Below are positions 1 to 7,868 of a DNA stretch of 23,472 bases, one piece after another. The DNA is from a virus, in the IMG/VR virus record IMGVR_UViG_3300025093_000126, positions 1 to 23,472 of that record. The stretch is one strand, 5' to 3'. The notes beneath the pieces are model-generated. The model had not been told where the DNA came from, made no database searches, and saw only the letters and a program-made list of their open reading frames with translations. A program made the translations under genes and the position numbers. Each line of letters opens with the position of its first letter. Position 1 is the first letter of the stretch.

Positions 1-81
1 ACAACCAAACGAAGAAAACAGAAGATGGAAGCTATTAGACAACAACAGAGGTTTAATAAGTGGAGTAAAGAGAATACATAA
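1..81 (+). CDS. C-terminal end of an unknown basic protein (partial)
   Basis: Frame 1 is open from the window edge to a TAA at 79-81, giving 26 residues rich in Lys, Arg and Gln (begins TTKRRKQKMEAIRQ, ends NKWSKENT). It is probably the tail of a gene that starts before the window. The composition suggests a helical, nucleic-acid-binding or simply charged C-terminus, but the fragment is too short to assign. It lies on the same strand as, and 72 bases ahead of, the terminase genes. Confidence 0.45.
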   Translation, partial: TTKRRKQKMEAIRQQQRFNKWSKENT

Positions 82-153
82 ATATATATGTATATACAAC
101 CATCACTAATATATTCATATATATGTGTTATAGTATAAATAACATAAAATAAC
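82..153 (+). promoter_or_regulatory. AT-rich leader with possible promoter before the terminase genes
   Basis: This 72-base gap is almost pure A/T and contains a CATATATATG palindrome (about 116-125) and TGTTATAG at 126-133, followed directly by TATAAATA at 134-141. It is a looser version of the TTGTTATATT..TAA motif found in other larger gaps of this window. TATAAATA also equals the T4 late promoter consensus, which may be chance in such AT-rich DNA. The start ATG is at 154. A promoter role is inferred from position only. Confidence 0.3.
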
Positions 154-450
154 ATGCCGTTCCAAAAAGGAAATAAACTAAGTAAAGGCCGTCCAAAAGG
201 TGCAATCAATCGTTCAACTGAGATGATGAAGTTGAGTGTTGCTCGTGCAACAAATCAAGTATTGAATGATTTACCTAAGTTAATGGAGGATATGAAAGAG
301 AAAGACCCGATTAAGGCGGTAGAGATAGCATTAAAGTTGTTAGAGTTCCACTTACCTAAACAATCACGAGTAGAAATGAAAGGTGAGATAGAACAGAAAA
401 TACAACAGATTACTGTTAACATTAATAAAGCAGATGGAAATAACGATTAA
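154..450 (+). CDS. terS: Putative small terminase subunit (DUF5681-like)
   Basis: 98 residues. The N-terminus carries a basic GNKLSKGRPKGAINRST segment (residues 6-22), typical of short phage proteins encoded just before the large terminase gene (DUF5681-like, often called small terminase). Residues 25-70 look helical, with a DPIKAVEIALKLLEFHLPK segment like the TDPxKAxxLxLKLxEYxxPK stretch of that family. The expected role is to recognise phage DNA and recruit the large subunit. The gene overlaps the next one by 17 bases, which suggests translational coupling. Small terminases diverge greatly, so the call rests on the basic motif and the position. Confidence 0.62.
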   Translation: MPFQKGNKLSKGRPKGAINRSTEMMKLSVARATNQVLNDLPKLMEDMKEKDPIKAVEIALKLLEFHLPKQSRVEMKGEIEQKIQQITVNINKADGNND

Positions 451-1600
451 CACAACTGTAACCTTTGATAATCTTATATCAGCCAGTAAGAGAATCACAC
501 ACCATGTCGGAGGAACCAGAAGTGGCAAAACTTATGCCATCCTTCAATATCTCATAGTAAAAGCTCTACAAGAACCACAGCAAATAACTGTGGTTCGTAG
601 AACTGTACCAAGTTTAAAGAGAAGTGTTATAAAAGACTTCAAAGAGATAATGTTAGACTTAGGTATATGGAGTAATGAATCGTATAACATCTCAGATAGG
701 GTATATTCGTTCTCTAACGGTAGTTCTCTGAGTTTTGTTAATACTGATGATGCAGAGAAATTAAGAGGTGTTAAATCGAATATTTTATTTATTGATGAAG
801 CATCAGAACAACACGAAGAATCATATTTCCAATTGAGTATTCGTACAACAGGTGAGATTATCTTAGCTTATAACCCAACTATCTCACCTTATCACTTTCT
901 TCGTGGTATGGATGATGTAGAAGTATTTAATACAACCTACAAGGATAATCCTTACTTACCTGATGTAATGGTAAAAGAGATTGAATCTCTTGAGAAGAAG
1001 AATCCAAAGTATTGGAAGATATATGGTTTAGGTGAATATGCAGCTAACGAGAAAGCAGTATTCCAAAACTTTCAGATATTAGAAGAAATGCCTACACATG
1101 AATTAGTAGGATTTGGAATCGATTTTGGATTTAGTAATGACCCAACTGCTTTGGTAGCCGTACATAGACATCACGATATGTTGTATGTAAGAGAACTAAT
1201 GTATGATACAGGTCTAACTACAACAGATATTATTAACAAATTAAAATCACTAAACATAGGTAGACAAGATGAGATATGGGCCGATTCTGCAGAGCCACGA
1301 TTAATCGAAGAAATCTATCGTTCTGGTTTTAACATAAAACCTGTCAAGAAGGGGCCTGATAGTATCAACTTCGGTATCTCGGTATTACAGAACTTTGGTT
1401 TAGTTGTAGATAAGAAGAGTACGCATTTGATTGATGAGTTATATGGTTATGAATACAGAACAGATAAGAATGGTATTGTATTAGATAAACCACAAGACTT
1501 CAATAATCACCTAATCGATGCATTGCGTTATTTAGCAATGTCAAGATTGAGTATAAAAGAACAGAACCGAGGGAAATATACAATATCCTTTGGTAATTAA
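434..1600 (+). CDS. terL: Terminase large subunit (ATPase and nuclease)
   Basis: 388 residues, a complete DNA-packaging motor protein. The ATPase domain has Walker A GGTRSGKT (26-33), Walker B ILFIDE (117-122, D121 and E122) and the NPT coupling motif (147-149). The RNase H-like nuclease domain shows the three acidic sites: D230 in GIDFGFSNDPTA, D284 in WADSAEPR and D362 in HLIDALRY. It would dock on the portal encoded at 9994-11265, pump DNA into the prohead and cut the concatemer. The length is on the short side for the family but no motif is missing. The start at 434 lies inside the small-subunit gene, and Walker A follows only 25 residues later, so no later start is plausible. Confidence 0.95.
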   Translation: MEITINTTVTFDNLISASKRITHHVGGTRSGKTYAILQYLIVKALQEPQQITVVRRTVPSLKRSVIKDFKEIMLDLGIWSNESYNISDRVYSFSNGSSLSFVNTDDAEKLRGVKSNILFIDEASEQHEESYFQLSIRTTGEIILAYNPTISPYHFLRGMDDVEVFNTTYKDNPYLPDVMVKEIESLEKKNPKYWKIYGLGEYAANEKAVFQNFQILEEMPTHELVGFGIDFGFSNDPTALVAVHRHHDMLYVRELMYDTGLTTTDIINKLKSLNIGRQDEIWADSAEPRLIEEIYRSGFNIKPVKKGPDSINFGISVLQNFGLVVDKKSTHLIDELYGYEYRTDKNGIVLDKPQDFNNHLIDALRYLAMSRLSIKEQNRGKYTISFGN

Positions 1601-1609
1601 AATAATAAT

Positions 1610-1957
1610 ATGGCACAAATAGTAGAAGTAGAATTACCAGAAGAATATATAAACAAGAACAAGTATGAGATATACACACATCTTGAACAAGTTAGTATAT
1701 ATGCTCACAAGTTAAAAGAACAAATAGAAGATTTACAAGCTGAGGTAAAGTTAAGAGATTTACAATTACAAAAACAAAGAGCTGATATTTTAAAACTTAA
1801 ATCGTATGTAGGACATCAAAACATTAAGATAAAAGATTTAGAATTAGAAAGTGATAACTTTATTGAGGTAAGTGTAGAAGAAGAAAAAGAAACACCAAAC
1901 TTTATACCTGCAAGTTTACCATTTGAAGAAGTACAAGGAAAGATAAATAAGATATGA
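1610..1957 (+). CDS. Coiled-coil protein of unknown function
   Basis: 115 residues; family not recognised. Residues about 28-80 are rich in Leu, Lys, Glu and Gln with heptad-like spacing (EQIEDLQAEVKLRDLQLQKQ), predicting a coiled coil. The N-terminus is acidic and the C-terminal 35 residues contain a Glu run and a Pro-containing tail. There is no signal peptide or membrane segment. Its stop overlaps the next start in ATGA (1954-1957), so it is probably translationally coupled to the chaperone-like gene. A morphogenesis accessory role is possible from context only. Confidence 0.6.
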   Translation: MAQIVEVELPEEYINKNKYEIYTHLEQVSIYAHKLKEQIEDLQAEVKLRDLQLQKQRADILKLKSYVGHQNIKIKDLELESDNFIEVSVEEEKETPNFIPASLPFEEVQGKINKI

Positions 1958-2598
1958 AAAAAGAAGTAAAGATAGTAGTACCAACAAATTATTCAGCAGT
2001 AACACTTAAGAAGTATTTACGAATACAAAAAGATTTAAATGATTACTCTGATAATAAAGAAGCACAAGATGCATTCTTAGTATGGAACTTATGTGGTTTA
2101 ACACCTGAGATTACAAATGCATTAGATAATGAAACCTTACAAAGTATCGTAGTAGATTTACAAGGATTCTTATCAAAGACAGATTTTGAATTACAAAGAA
2201 TTGTAGATATTAATGGTGTTAAGTATGGATTTGAACCTAACTTAGCTAAGATGAGTTATGGTGCTTATTTAGATTTAACAAGATTTAAAGATATTGGTAT
2301 TGATGAGAACTGGTCTTCTATCATGTCTATATTATACAGACCTATAACACAGAAGAGAGGTGCCTTGTACGATATAGAACCTTATAAGGGTGAAGAACCA
2401 AAGAACAAAGATATGTGGTTAGATGTAAACATGGATGTGCATTTCGGATGTTTTTTTTTCTTCAATCGTATCTCAAATCTCTTGTTGAAAGATACCCTGA
2501 ACTCTTCGAAGGAAACCCTGGTGACGGAAGTGAATCATCCATTCATACACACAATTTTTCAAAAAAGTGGGGAAGCTATACATCAATTGTTTCGTTAG
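1954..2598 (+). CDS. Tail-assembly-chaperone-like protein, zero-frame product
   Basis: In frame this gives 214 residues. Residues 1-166 are well formed, with a YGFEPNLAKMSYGAYLDL segment (91-108) and an SIMSILYRPI segment (122-131), similar to proteins I associate with Bacteroidetes phage tail genes. At residues 167-170 the frame runs through a T9 tract (2451-2459) coding four Phe. The 44 residues after it look unstructured and unlike any family, whereas the -1 frame continues with conserved-looking sequence to 2741. The likely full protein is therefore a 262-residue -1 fusion, with this 214-residue form as alternative product, as for lambda G and GT. The chaperone role is inferred from the two-product pattern and similarity. 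A one-base homopolymer error in the assembly is the main alternative. Confidence 0.65.
   Translation: MKKEVKIVVPTNYSAVTLKKYLRIQKDLNDYSDNKEAQDAFLVWNLCGLTPEITNALDNETLQSIVVDLQGFLSKTDFELQRIVDINGVKYGFEPNLAKMSYGAYLDLTRFKDIGIDENWSSIMSILYRPITQKRGALYDIEPYKGEEPKNKDMWLDVNMDVHFGCFFFFNRISNLLLKDTLNSSKETLVTEVNHPFIHTIFQKSGEAIHQLFR
2451..2460 (+). other. T9C slippery site, candidate -1 frameshift
   Basis: Nine T followed by C. In the zero frame the codons are TGT TTT TTT TTC; the last seven bases fit the X XXY YYZ heptamer (T TTT TTC), so both tRNAs could re-pair after a -1 slip. A T9 run is also long enough for RNA polymerase to add a base. I see no convincing downstream stem-loop, which slightly favours transcriptional slippage. 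Confidence 0.6.
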
Positions 2599-2741
2599 CC
2601 AATGAAGATGTAACTAAGTTTGATGTGGTTACATCTATGGAACTTGAACAATGTTTGTTGTACCTATCATATAAAGCCGATAAAAACCAATTAGAAGGGA
2701 TAATTCATAGGCAAGCTATGGCTAAATACAAGCGAAAGTAA
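2451..2741 (+). CDS. -1 frame extension of the chaperone-like gene
   Basis: From the T run the -1 frame is open to a TAA at 2739-2741 and encodes about 96 residues: three Phe, then LQSYLKSLVERYPELFEG, later FSKKWGSYTSIVSLANEDV and a helical C-terminus ending AMAKYKRK. The WGSYTSI..LA..DV..FD..T segment resembles the C-terminal part of the family whose N-terminal part is encoded in frame from 1954. An ATG at 2415 lies in this frame, but starting there would read 12 residues of shadow sequence, so I treat the region as an extension reached by slippage rather than a separate gene. The fusion would be 262 residues. Confidence 0.6.
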   Translation, partial: FFFLQSYLKSLVERYPELFEGNPGDGSESSIHTHNFSKKWGSYTSIVSLANEDVTKFDVVTSMELEQCLLYLSYKADKNQLEGIIHRQAMAKYKRK

Positions 2742-2767
2742 GCTTATCAATATAATTGTGATGTAGT

Positions 2768-2785
2768 TTGTTATATCTATAAAAC
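2768..2785 (+). promoter_or_regulatory. Intergenic motif TTGTTATATC..TAAAA
   Basis: TTGTTATATC at 2768-2777 followed by TATAAAAC, in the 48-base gap before the gene at 2790. It matches the motif seen before 7101, 9594, 16404 and 20248. It is a candidate promoter; the leader would be only about 10 bases. Confidence 0.35.
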
Positions 2786-2789
2786 ATTT

Positions 2790-3038
2790 ATGTCATATTC
2801 AAGAAGTTTAAGAAAAGCGAGAACTACTGGTACATCAGTAGGGCCTACACTTGGTAAATCTTCACCTAAGAATAATAGAAGAGGATGTCTATGTTTAGAT
2901 TCAAACACCTACTCTACTAAATGCTGTGAAGGTTACCTTATAAATCAAGGAATCGGAAAGACAGAATCGGTAATAGTAGAATATGGTGCTTTTTCTGATG
3001 GGTTTTCTAATGGATTTGATATACAAATAATAAGATAA
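2790..3038 (+). CDS. Small cysteine-containing phage protein
   Basis: 82 residues with a very basic, Ser/Thr-rich N-terminus (1-31), then a compact core with four Cys in the pattern CxC-x9-CC (C33, C35, C45, C46), within RGCLCLDSNTYSTKCCEG. This RGCLC...YS.KCC.G signature is one I associate with small conserved proteins near fibre genes of flavobacterial phages; the function is unknown. The Cys pattern could bind metal or form disulfides. There is no signal peptide or membrane segment. It follows a 48-base gap with a candidate promoter and ends 4 bases before the fibre gene, so the two are probably co-transcribed. Confidence 0.6.
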   Translation: MSYSRSLRKARTTGTSVGPTLGKSSPKNNRRGCLCLDSNTYSTKCCEGYLINQGIGKTESVIVEYGAFSDGFSNGFDIQIIR

Positions 3039-3042
3039 TACT

Positions 3043-5817
3043 ATGAGCTTAACTAAAGACCAATTAAGAGCATCGAATACTAATTCGTTTCCTAATAATA
3101 ATTCTCAAGCTATTACACCAGAGATTCTAAGGGATTTCAATACAGAAATGATTGATTCTCTTGTTGATGAAGTTTCTTTTAGTGGTTCAACAGAACCTAT
3201 GATTTCATCATCTCTTGCAACTGCGAGTTTTGATACTGTTAGTAGAGACATGACTTTCACAAAGAATGATGGAACTCAGTTCGATGTAAACATACCAGGT
3301 GGTGGTACTGGTACAGCAGATACAGGTTCATTACTTGTAACTGCATCTGTAGCTGATGCAACAATCACATATACAAAAGGTGATGGTTCTCAATTTACAA
3401 ATACTATAAATAATGTACAGTTTGCTACTCAATCAGAAGACCTTTATATTCATGTAAAGAATACAAGTGGTTCACCAATCAACAAAGGATTAGCAGTTCA
3501 TGCAACAGGTGTAACAGGAGAAAATATAAATGTAATCCTTGCAGATTCTTCTACACCTTCTTCTATGCCAGCCATTGGTATCTTAGAAGAAACATTAGCA
3601 GCAAATGCTGTAGGTAGAGCAATCGTTGCTGGTAGATTAAGAAATGTCGATACAAGTGGATTAGCTGCAGGAGAAAATGTATATGTAAATGGAGCTGGAG
3701 TACTAACAGTAAATGCACCAACAGGTTCAGATTTAGTACAATCTATTGGTGTTGCAGGTAAAATAAATGCAACTGAAGGTGAGATAATTATACAAGGAGC
3801 AGGTAGGGTAAATGCTTTACCAAACATTACAGAAGGATATGTATGGGTAGGAGGTGCTGAATCAGTACCAACAACATTAGCTACTTCATCTATTGCATTT
3901 GTAGATAGAGATAACACATTTACAGGCACACAATCATTTGATAACATTACAGTTAGTGGTACTGGTTCATTTGCTTATATAGAATCAGTAACAGGTTCAG
4001 CTAAGATTATCGGTGATGCCTTTATACAACTTAACACAGATACACCAGCTGTAAGATTTGGTGGTGTTAAAGTAATTGATTCTGGCTCAGGTGCTGGTAC
4101 AGGTTCTTTTGAATACGATTCTGAAACTAACCATTGGTTATACACAGCAGAAGATGGACATTCAGCAGGATTTATATCAGGTCCAACAGGCTCAGACAAA
4201 TCAAACATTATACATTTAACACAAGATACTATTCCTATTGCTAATGGTGATAATCATTTAGCAGATTCAGGAATAACAAAAATTAATGCTAACTCATATC
4301 AAGTAGCAGATAACTTAACTGCAAGAACATCGTTAAACACAAGTGGTTCTGCAGGTAAATCATATGTTAGTATATCATCAGCTGATGGTGGTAATGGTTC
4401 TAACTTTTTCCAAATGAACCAAACTACTTTAGGTGCACTTACACAGATACAACAAAATGATGGTGATGGTGGACAAAACATGGTACTTACCAAAGGTGGT
4501 GTAGGACAAATTACTCTTAACTTAGATGGTACATCAGGTCAAGCACATGGTGATTTTGCAAATGGAACTAATGGACAATCTGCATTTGTTGGTTCTCCAT
4601 TTATACAAATAGCAGACCAAGCAAGTGGTATAGATAGAAGAATTATATTAGCAGCTAAAGCATCAAACATAACAGGTGGAGGATTATCATCACCAAACCC
4701 AACATTAGCAATTGCAACAGGTGCAGGTTTACAAGAAGTATTCCAATTCCAAGATGCTAGTGTTTATACTGATGGTACAGTAGTTGCACATACACCTATG
4801 AACTTTAGTGGTTCTATTACAGGCTCAACTACAATTTATGATGAAACTATTATTAGTGGTACATTCTCAACAGAACCTTCACAATCAGTAACGATAGGAC
4901 AACAACCAGGTTTACCTTTAAACTCAGAAAGAGAATTTATTGGTTTACCAACTTATACTGATTTAAGTGGTATTGGTGGTAATACCTTTGATAATGAATC
5001 AGGTATCTACCTAAAAGGTAATGCAAGTTCTCAAGATGCTGGAGCTCTAAGAATTAAATACTCTGGTGGAGGTGGTTCATTCTTCTCTGTAACAAACTTT
5101 GGTCCAAATCAATTTGGTTCATTTTTACTACCAAGTGGTTCAGGAGCTACTGGATATACACAAGCATTTGGACAAGTACAATATCCTGGTGGTGTACCAC
5201 AAGGACAATATTTTATAGATGCTGATGCAGTACAAATAGGTACAAACAAATCAAATGCAAGTATCGAGTTTGGTAACCCTGCTTATTCAGACCCAATCAA
5301 GTTTAATACAGGTATAATTGTTGGTAATCCTGGTAGTGGATATAACCCTAACTTTAGAGCACAGATTGATGGTACAATAACTGCATCATTATCCGAAGGA
5401 TATGTGTGGGTAGGTGATAGTAATAATACATCAGTACTTGCAGCTACTTCATCATTCGGTGGAGGTGGAGGTGGTCCAGCAACTGTTACAACTGTAACAC
5501 CATCTGCTGGTACTGCAACTCTTGATTTATCATTAGGTACAAAATTCTATTTAGATATCCCAACAGGTACAACAACAGATATCGCAGTAAGTAACAGAGC
5601 TGATGGACAATCGTTCTCATTATTAGTATCACAATCATCTGCAGCTACAGGTTCACTATCGTTTACAGATAGTACATTTAAATTTGCAGGTGGTACTGAT
5701 TTCCAAGCAACTGATGCAGTATCTTCAGAAGATATCATATCATTTGAAATATATAATAACTCAGATGGTGCAGGTAATCAGTACATATATGCAGCATCTG
5801 TTAAAAACTTAGTATAA
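3043..5817 (+). CDS. Large tail fibre / virion structural protein
   Basis: 924 residues, very rich in Gly, Ser, Thr, Asn and Ala and poor in Cys, as in phage fibres. Residues 1-45 form a short N-terminal segment (SLTKDQLRASNTNSFPNNN) that may attach to the virion. Residues about 125-260 form a domain seen in marine phage fibres (LYIHVKNTSGSPINKGLAV ... GLAAGENVYVNGAG). A central beta-rich region follows. EGYVWVG occurs twice (264-270 and 785-791), bracketing the middle of the protein. Residues about 813-924 form a terminal module (LDLSLGTKFYLDIPTGT ... DIISFEIYNNSDG) that resembles the C-terminus of the fibre at 12717-14288. The gene ends one base before the propeller gene, suggesting joint expression and perhaps one appendage. 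Host binding is inferred. Confidence 0.7.
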   Translation: MSLTKDQLRASNTNSFPNNNSQAITPEILRDFNTEMIDSLVDEVSFSGSTEPMISSSLATASFDTVSRDMTFTKNDGTQFDVNIPGGGTGTADTGSLLVTASVADATITYTKGDGSQFTNTINNVQFATQSEDLYIHVKNTSGSPINKGLAVHATGVTGENINVILADSSTPSSMPAIGILEETLAANAVGRAIVAGRLRNVDTSGLAAGENVYVNGAGVLTVNAPTGSDLVQSIGVAGKINATEGEIIIQGAGRVNALPNITEGYVWVGGAESVPTTLATSSIAFVDRDNTFTGTQSFDNITVSGTGSFAYIESVTGSAKIIGDAFIQLNTDTPAVRFGGVKVIDSGSGAGTGSFEYDSETNHWLYTAEDGHSAGFISGPTGSDKSNIIHLTQDTIPIANGDNHLADSGITKINANSYQVADNLTARTSLNTSGSAGKSYVSISSADGGNGSNFFQMNQTTLGALTQIQQNDGDGGQNMVLTKGGVGQITLNLDGTSGQAHGDFANGTNGQSAFVGSPFIQIADQASGIDRRIILAAKASNITGGGLSSPNPTLAIATGAGLQEVFQFQDASVYTDGTVVAHTPMNFSGSITGSTTIYDETIISGTFSTEPSQSVTIGQQPGLPLNSEREFIGLPTYTDLSGIGGNTFDNESGIYLKGNASSQDAGALRIKYSGGGGSFFSVTNFGPNQFGSFLLPSGSGATGYTQAFGQVQYPGGVPQGQYFIDADAVQIGTNKSNASIEFGNPAYSDPIKFNTGIIVGNPGSGYNPNFRAQIDGTITASLSEGYVWVGDSNNTSVLAATSSFGGGGGGPATVTTVTPSAGTATLDLSLGTKFYLDIPTGTTTDIAVSNRADGQSFSLLVSQSSAATGSLSFTDSTFKFAGGTDFQATDAVSSEDIISFEIYNNSDGAGNQYIYAASVKNLV

Positions 5818-5818
5818 T

Positions 5819-7000
5819 ATGAGTTTAGGATTCCACAACACGGCATTCCCTAAAGTAAACACACGAGATACAAGAAGTAGCTTTTACGATGCTTTTGGGA
5901 GTTATTACTCACCTAACAATGTAACTACTTCTTCAGTAGCAGGATTTGAATCAGGTGTTTCTGCTTCTTATTCTGCTTTTACAGAAACTCATGGTGGTAC
6001 TTGTACTGCAGCTATTTCATCAACTGGTAAATTAGCTGTTTGTTATGAATCCTCAACAACTTTATCTATCTATAATGGTATAGGTGGTGGTGAGAATACT
6101 GTTAACTTACCTGGTGGTGCTGATAATTGGAGAGGTATGGTTTACAATCCTGACTCTAATTACTTTGTAGTAACAGCAGATAGAGCAGTAGCAGTAGAAG
6201 CTGATACTGCAGCAACTTCAAGTATTACTTTACCTTATGGTTCATCACAAACATGGGGTAGTGTACAATATGAAGGAGACCATTATATAGCTCCTATATT
6301 TGGTAGTACAACACAAATCGGTAGATTATCAATGACTACAGGTGGTTTTAACACCTCTACACTTATTGGTTCATCATTTACTTCTACAACAAACTTTGGT
6401 TCACCTGCAATGTCAAGAGATGGTGTGTTAGTATGGGCTGGTGAAGGTAATGGAGATGTAAAAGAATACGATATAGTAAACGATACATTTAGTACAATAT
6501 CAGGTGGTATCCAATATGCAGGTTATCAAGGATGGGCTCCACTACCAAATGGTAAATTATTTAGTCCTGGTTGGAATAGTTCTAACTATATGTTATACAC
6601 ACCAGCAAGTTTAAATGGTGGTACATCAAAAATAGATGTAATTGCAAAAGGATTCTCAACAACATCATTTGGGCCTTGGAGTAATGTATTTACAGGTCTT
6701 GATGGTAATGCTTGGTATTCATCATCAAAAGGTGTATCACAGATAGGTGGTATCTATACTGATTTATATTGTTACAATTGGAGAGAGAATATATTCTTTA
6801 AAACACAATATAAATTACCAGCAAACTCAACAGGTGGTGATAGACAGAATCAAGCAATAGTTTGTATGCCTGATGGTAGATTATTTATAGCTCCTAACAA
6901 TGGTGCTAGTGTTTATTACACAGTAAAAATATTTGATACGAACAATACAACAGATATGAACTCACGAGTAAATGGCTTATTGCCAGATACCGGTAACTAA
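5819..7000 (+). CDS. Predicted beta-propeller virion protein, probable fibre-tip or accessory adhesin
   Basis: 393 residues. Seven related segments of the type W/F-x-x-x-x-x-x-(D/N)G-x-(L/Y)-x-(V/F/A) recur every 42-55 residues, near 62-76, 104-119, 146-161, 193-208, 236-251, 287-300 and 342-358 (for example GWAPLPNGKLFSPG and AIVCMPDGRLFIAP). This spacing fits a seven-bladed beta-propeller. Residues 1-55 are Ser-rich and may attach the domain to the fibre encoded one base upstream. No enzyme motif is apparent. Receptor binding is inferred from gene order. The gene ends in a TACCGGTA palindrome just ahead of a 100-base regulatory gap. Confidence 0.6.
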   Translation: MSLGFHNTAFPKVNTRDTRSSFYDAFGSYYSPNNVTTSSVAGFESGVSASYSAFTETHGGTCTAAISSTGKLAVCYESSTTLSIYNGIGGGENTVNLPGGADNWRGMVYNPDSNYFVVTADRAVAVEADTAATSSITLPYGSSQTWGSVQYEGDHYIAPIFGSTTQIGRLSMTTGGFNTSTLIGSSFTSTTNFGSPAMSRDGVLVWAGEGNGDVKEYDIVNDTFSTISGGIQYAGYQGWAPLPNGKLFSPGWNSSNYMLYTPASLNGGTSKIDVIAKGFSTTSFGPWSNVFTGLDGNAWYSSSKGVSQIGGIYTDLYCYNWRENIFFKTQYKLPANSTGGDRQNQAIVCMPDGRLFIAPNNGASVYYTVKIFDTNNTTDMNSRVNGLLPDTGN

Positions 7001-7035
7001 AAATAAAGTATATAAAAATATAAAATTTAAAAGTT

Positions 7036-7060
7036 TACCGATATAATTGTTATATTGGTA
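7036..7060 (+). promoter_or_regulatory. Strong hairpin containing the TTGTTATATT motif, before the capsid operon
   Basis: TACCGATATAA (7036-7046) and TTATATTGGTA (7050-7060) form an 11-bp stem with one G-T wobble and a TTG loop; T7035-A7061 extends it. The recurring TTGTTATATT motif (7047-7056) forms the loop and 3' arm. No T run follows, so it is not a classic terminator. It could be a promoter with operator symmetry or an RNA processing or stabilising element for the scaffold/capsid message. The rest of the 7001-7100 gap is A/T-rich. Confidence 0.4.
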
Positions 7061-7100
7061 AGATATATCATTTAATACAAAACAAAAAAGAGAGAAAATT

Positions 7101-7838
7101 ATGAATTCAAACACAGTATTAGGTAAGATAATGGCTTTACTATCTTTAGAATCTAAAGAAGGTGAAGAAAAACTTACTGTAGCAAAATTAGCTGATGGTA
7201 CTCTTGTTGAATCTCCAACTTTTGATGTGGGAGAACCTGTTGAGGTTATCCACGAAGATGGAACAAAAACTCCTGCTCCTGATGGAGAACACTTATTAGA
7301 GTTAAGAGATGAGTCTGATAACATTAACAGAATCAAAATCTTTACTGAAGGTGGAATCATCAAGGAAAGAGAAAATGTTGAAATCGAAGCAAAAGAACAC
7401 GAAGATAAAGAAGAGGAGATGGCTGATGTAACAACAGAGGAGGTAAAAGACTTACCTGAATCTGGAACGAAATCAGAAGAATCTGAGCAAGTAGCTCTTG
7501 AAGAACATGATTCTAAAGAAGAAGAAATGATTGACGAGGAGGTGGTTGACAAAGACGCTGAAGAAATTGACTTAGGCGATATGAAAACTAAACTCGAAGA
7601 GCATGATTCTAAGGTTGAAGAACTTAAAGAAAGAATCGAAGAACTTGAGTCTGCTATCAAAGAGATGGCTGATGAAAAAGAAAAATTAGAGGAAGAAGAA
7701 AAGAAAGAGGAAGAATTAGAATCTAAGAAATTAGATGGTGCTCCTGTTGAAGAGTCTTCATACTTTAGTAAAAGAAACAAAGGAGATTACAAGATTAAAT
7801 CTTATACAAACTCCGTTATTTCGAAAATGTACAAATAA
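7101..7838 (+). CDS. Capsid scaffold / prohead core protein
   Basis: 245 residues, extremely acidic and Glu/Lys-rich, placed immediately before the major capsid gene, as scaffolds are. Residues 22-93 form a small beta domain (VEVIHEDGTKTPAPDGEH ... GGIIKERENVE) that I associate with scaffold-type proteins of flavobacterial phages. Residues 98-205 are coiled coil and include three copies of an E-H-(D/E)-x-K-x-E-E-(M/L) motif at 99-107, 135-143 and 167-175. The C-terminal 25 residues turn basic and aromatic (SKRNKGDYKIKSY), the usual capsid-binding end. The start has a purine-rich leader (AAAAAAGAGAGAAAATT). Its codons, like those of the capsid gene, use more C-ending forms than neighbours, fitting high expression. 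It would be removed or cut by the protease at 22116. Confidence 0.75.
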   Translation: MNSNTVLGKIMALLSLESKEGEEKLTVAKLADGTLVESPTFDVGEPVEVIHEDGTKTPAPDGEHLLELRDESDNINRIKIFTEGGIIKERENVEIEAKEHEDKEEEMADVTTEEVKDLPESGTKSEESEQVALEEHDSKEEEMIDEEVVDKDAEEIDLGDMKTKLEEHDSKVEELKERIEELESAIKEMADEKEKLEEEEKKEEELESKKLDGAPVEESSYFSKRNKGDYKIKSYTNSVISKMYK

Positions 7839-7868
7839 TAAAAAAACTTAATTTAAAAGAGAGAAAAA

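Noticed and set aside
2415-2450. Independent gene starting at ATG 2415
   Set aside because: Its first 12 residues are a shadow of the well-formed zero-frame sequence; the coherent part begins at the T run, so slippage fits better.
3498-3947. Antisense open frame in the fibre gene
   Set aside because: Low-complexity shadow of the Thr/Gly/Ala-rich fibre, as are those at 3975-4208, 4299-4493 and 5547-5738.
6988-6995. TACCGGTA palindrome as an operator
   Set aside because: It lies inside the last codons of the propeller gene and is only eight bases; kept only as part of the alternative pairing noted above.
6977-7780. Long antisense open frame (267 codons, Ser-rich)
   Set aside because: It is the complement of the Glu-rich scaffold gene (GAA/GAT read backwards gives TTC/ATC and Ser codons) and crosses the intergenic hairpin; no domain is recognisable.
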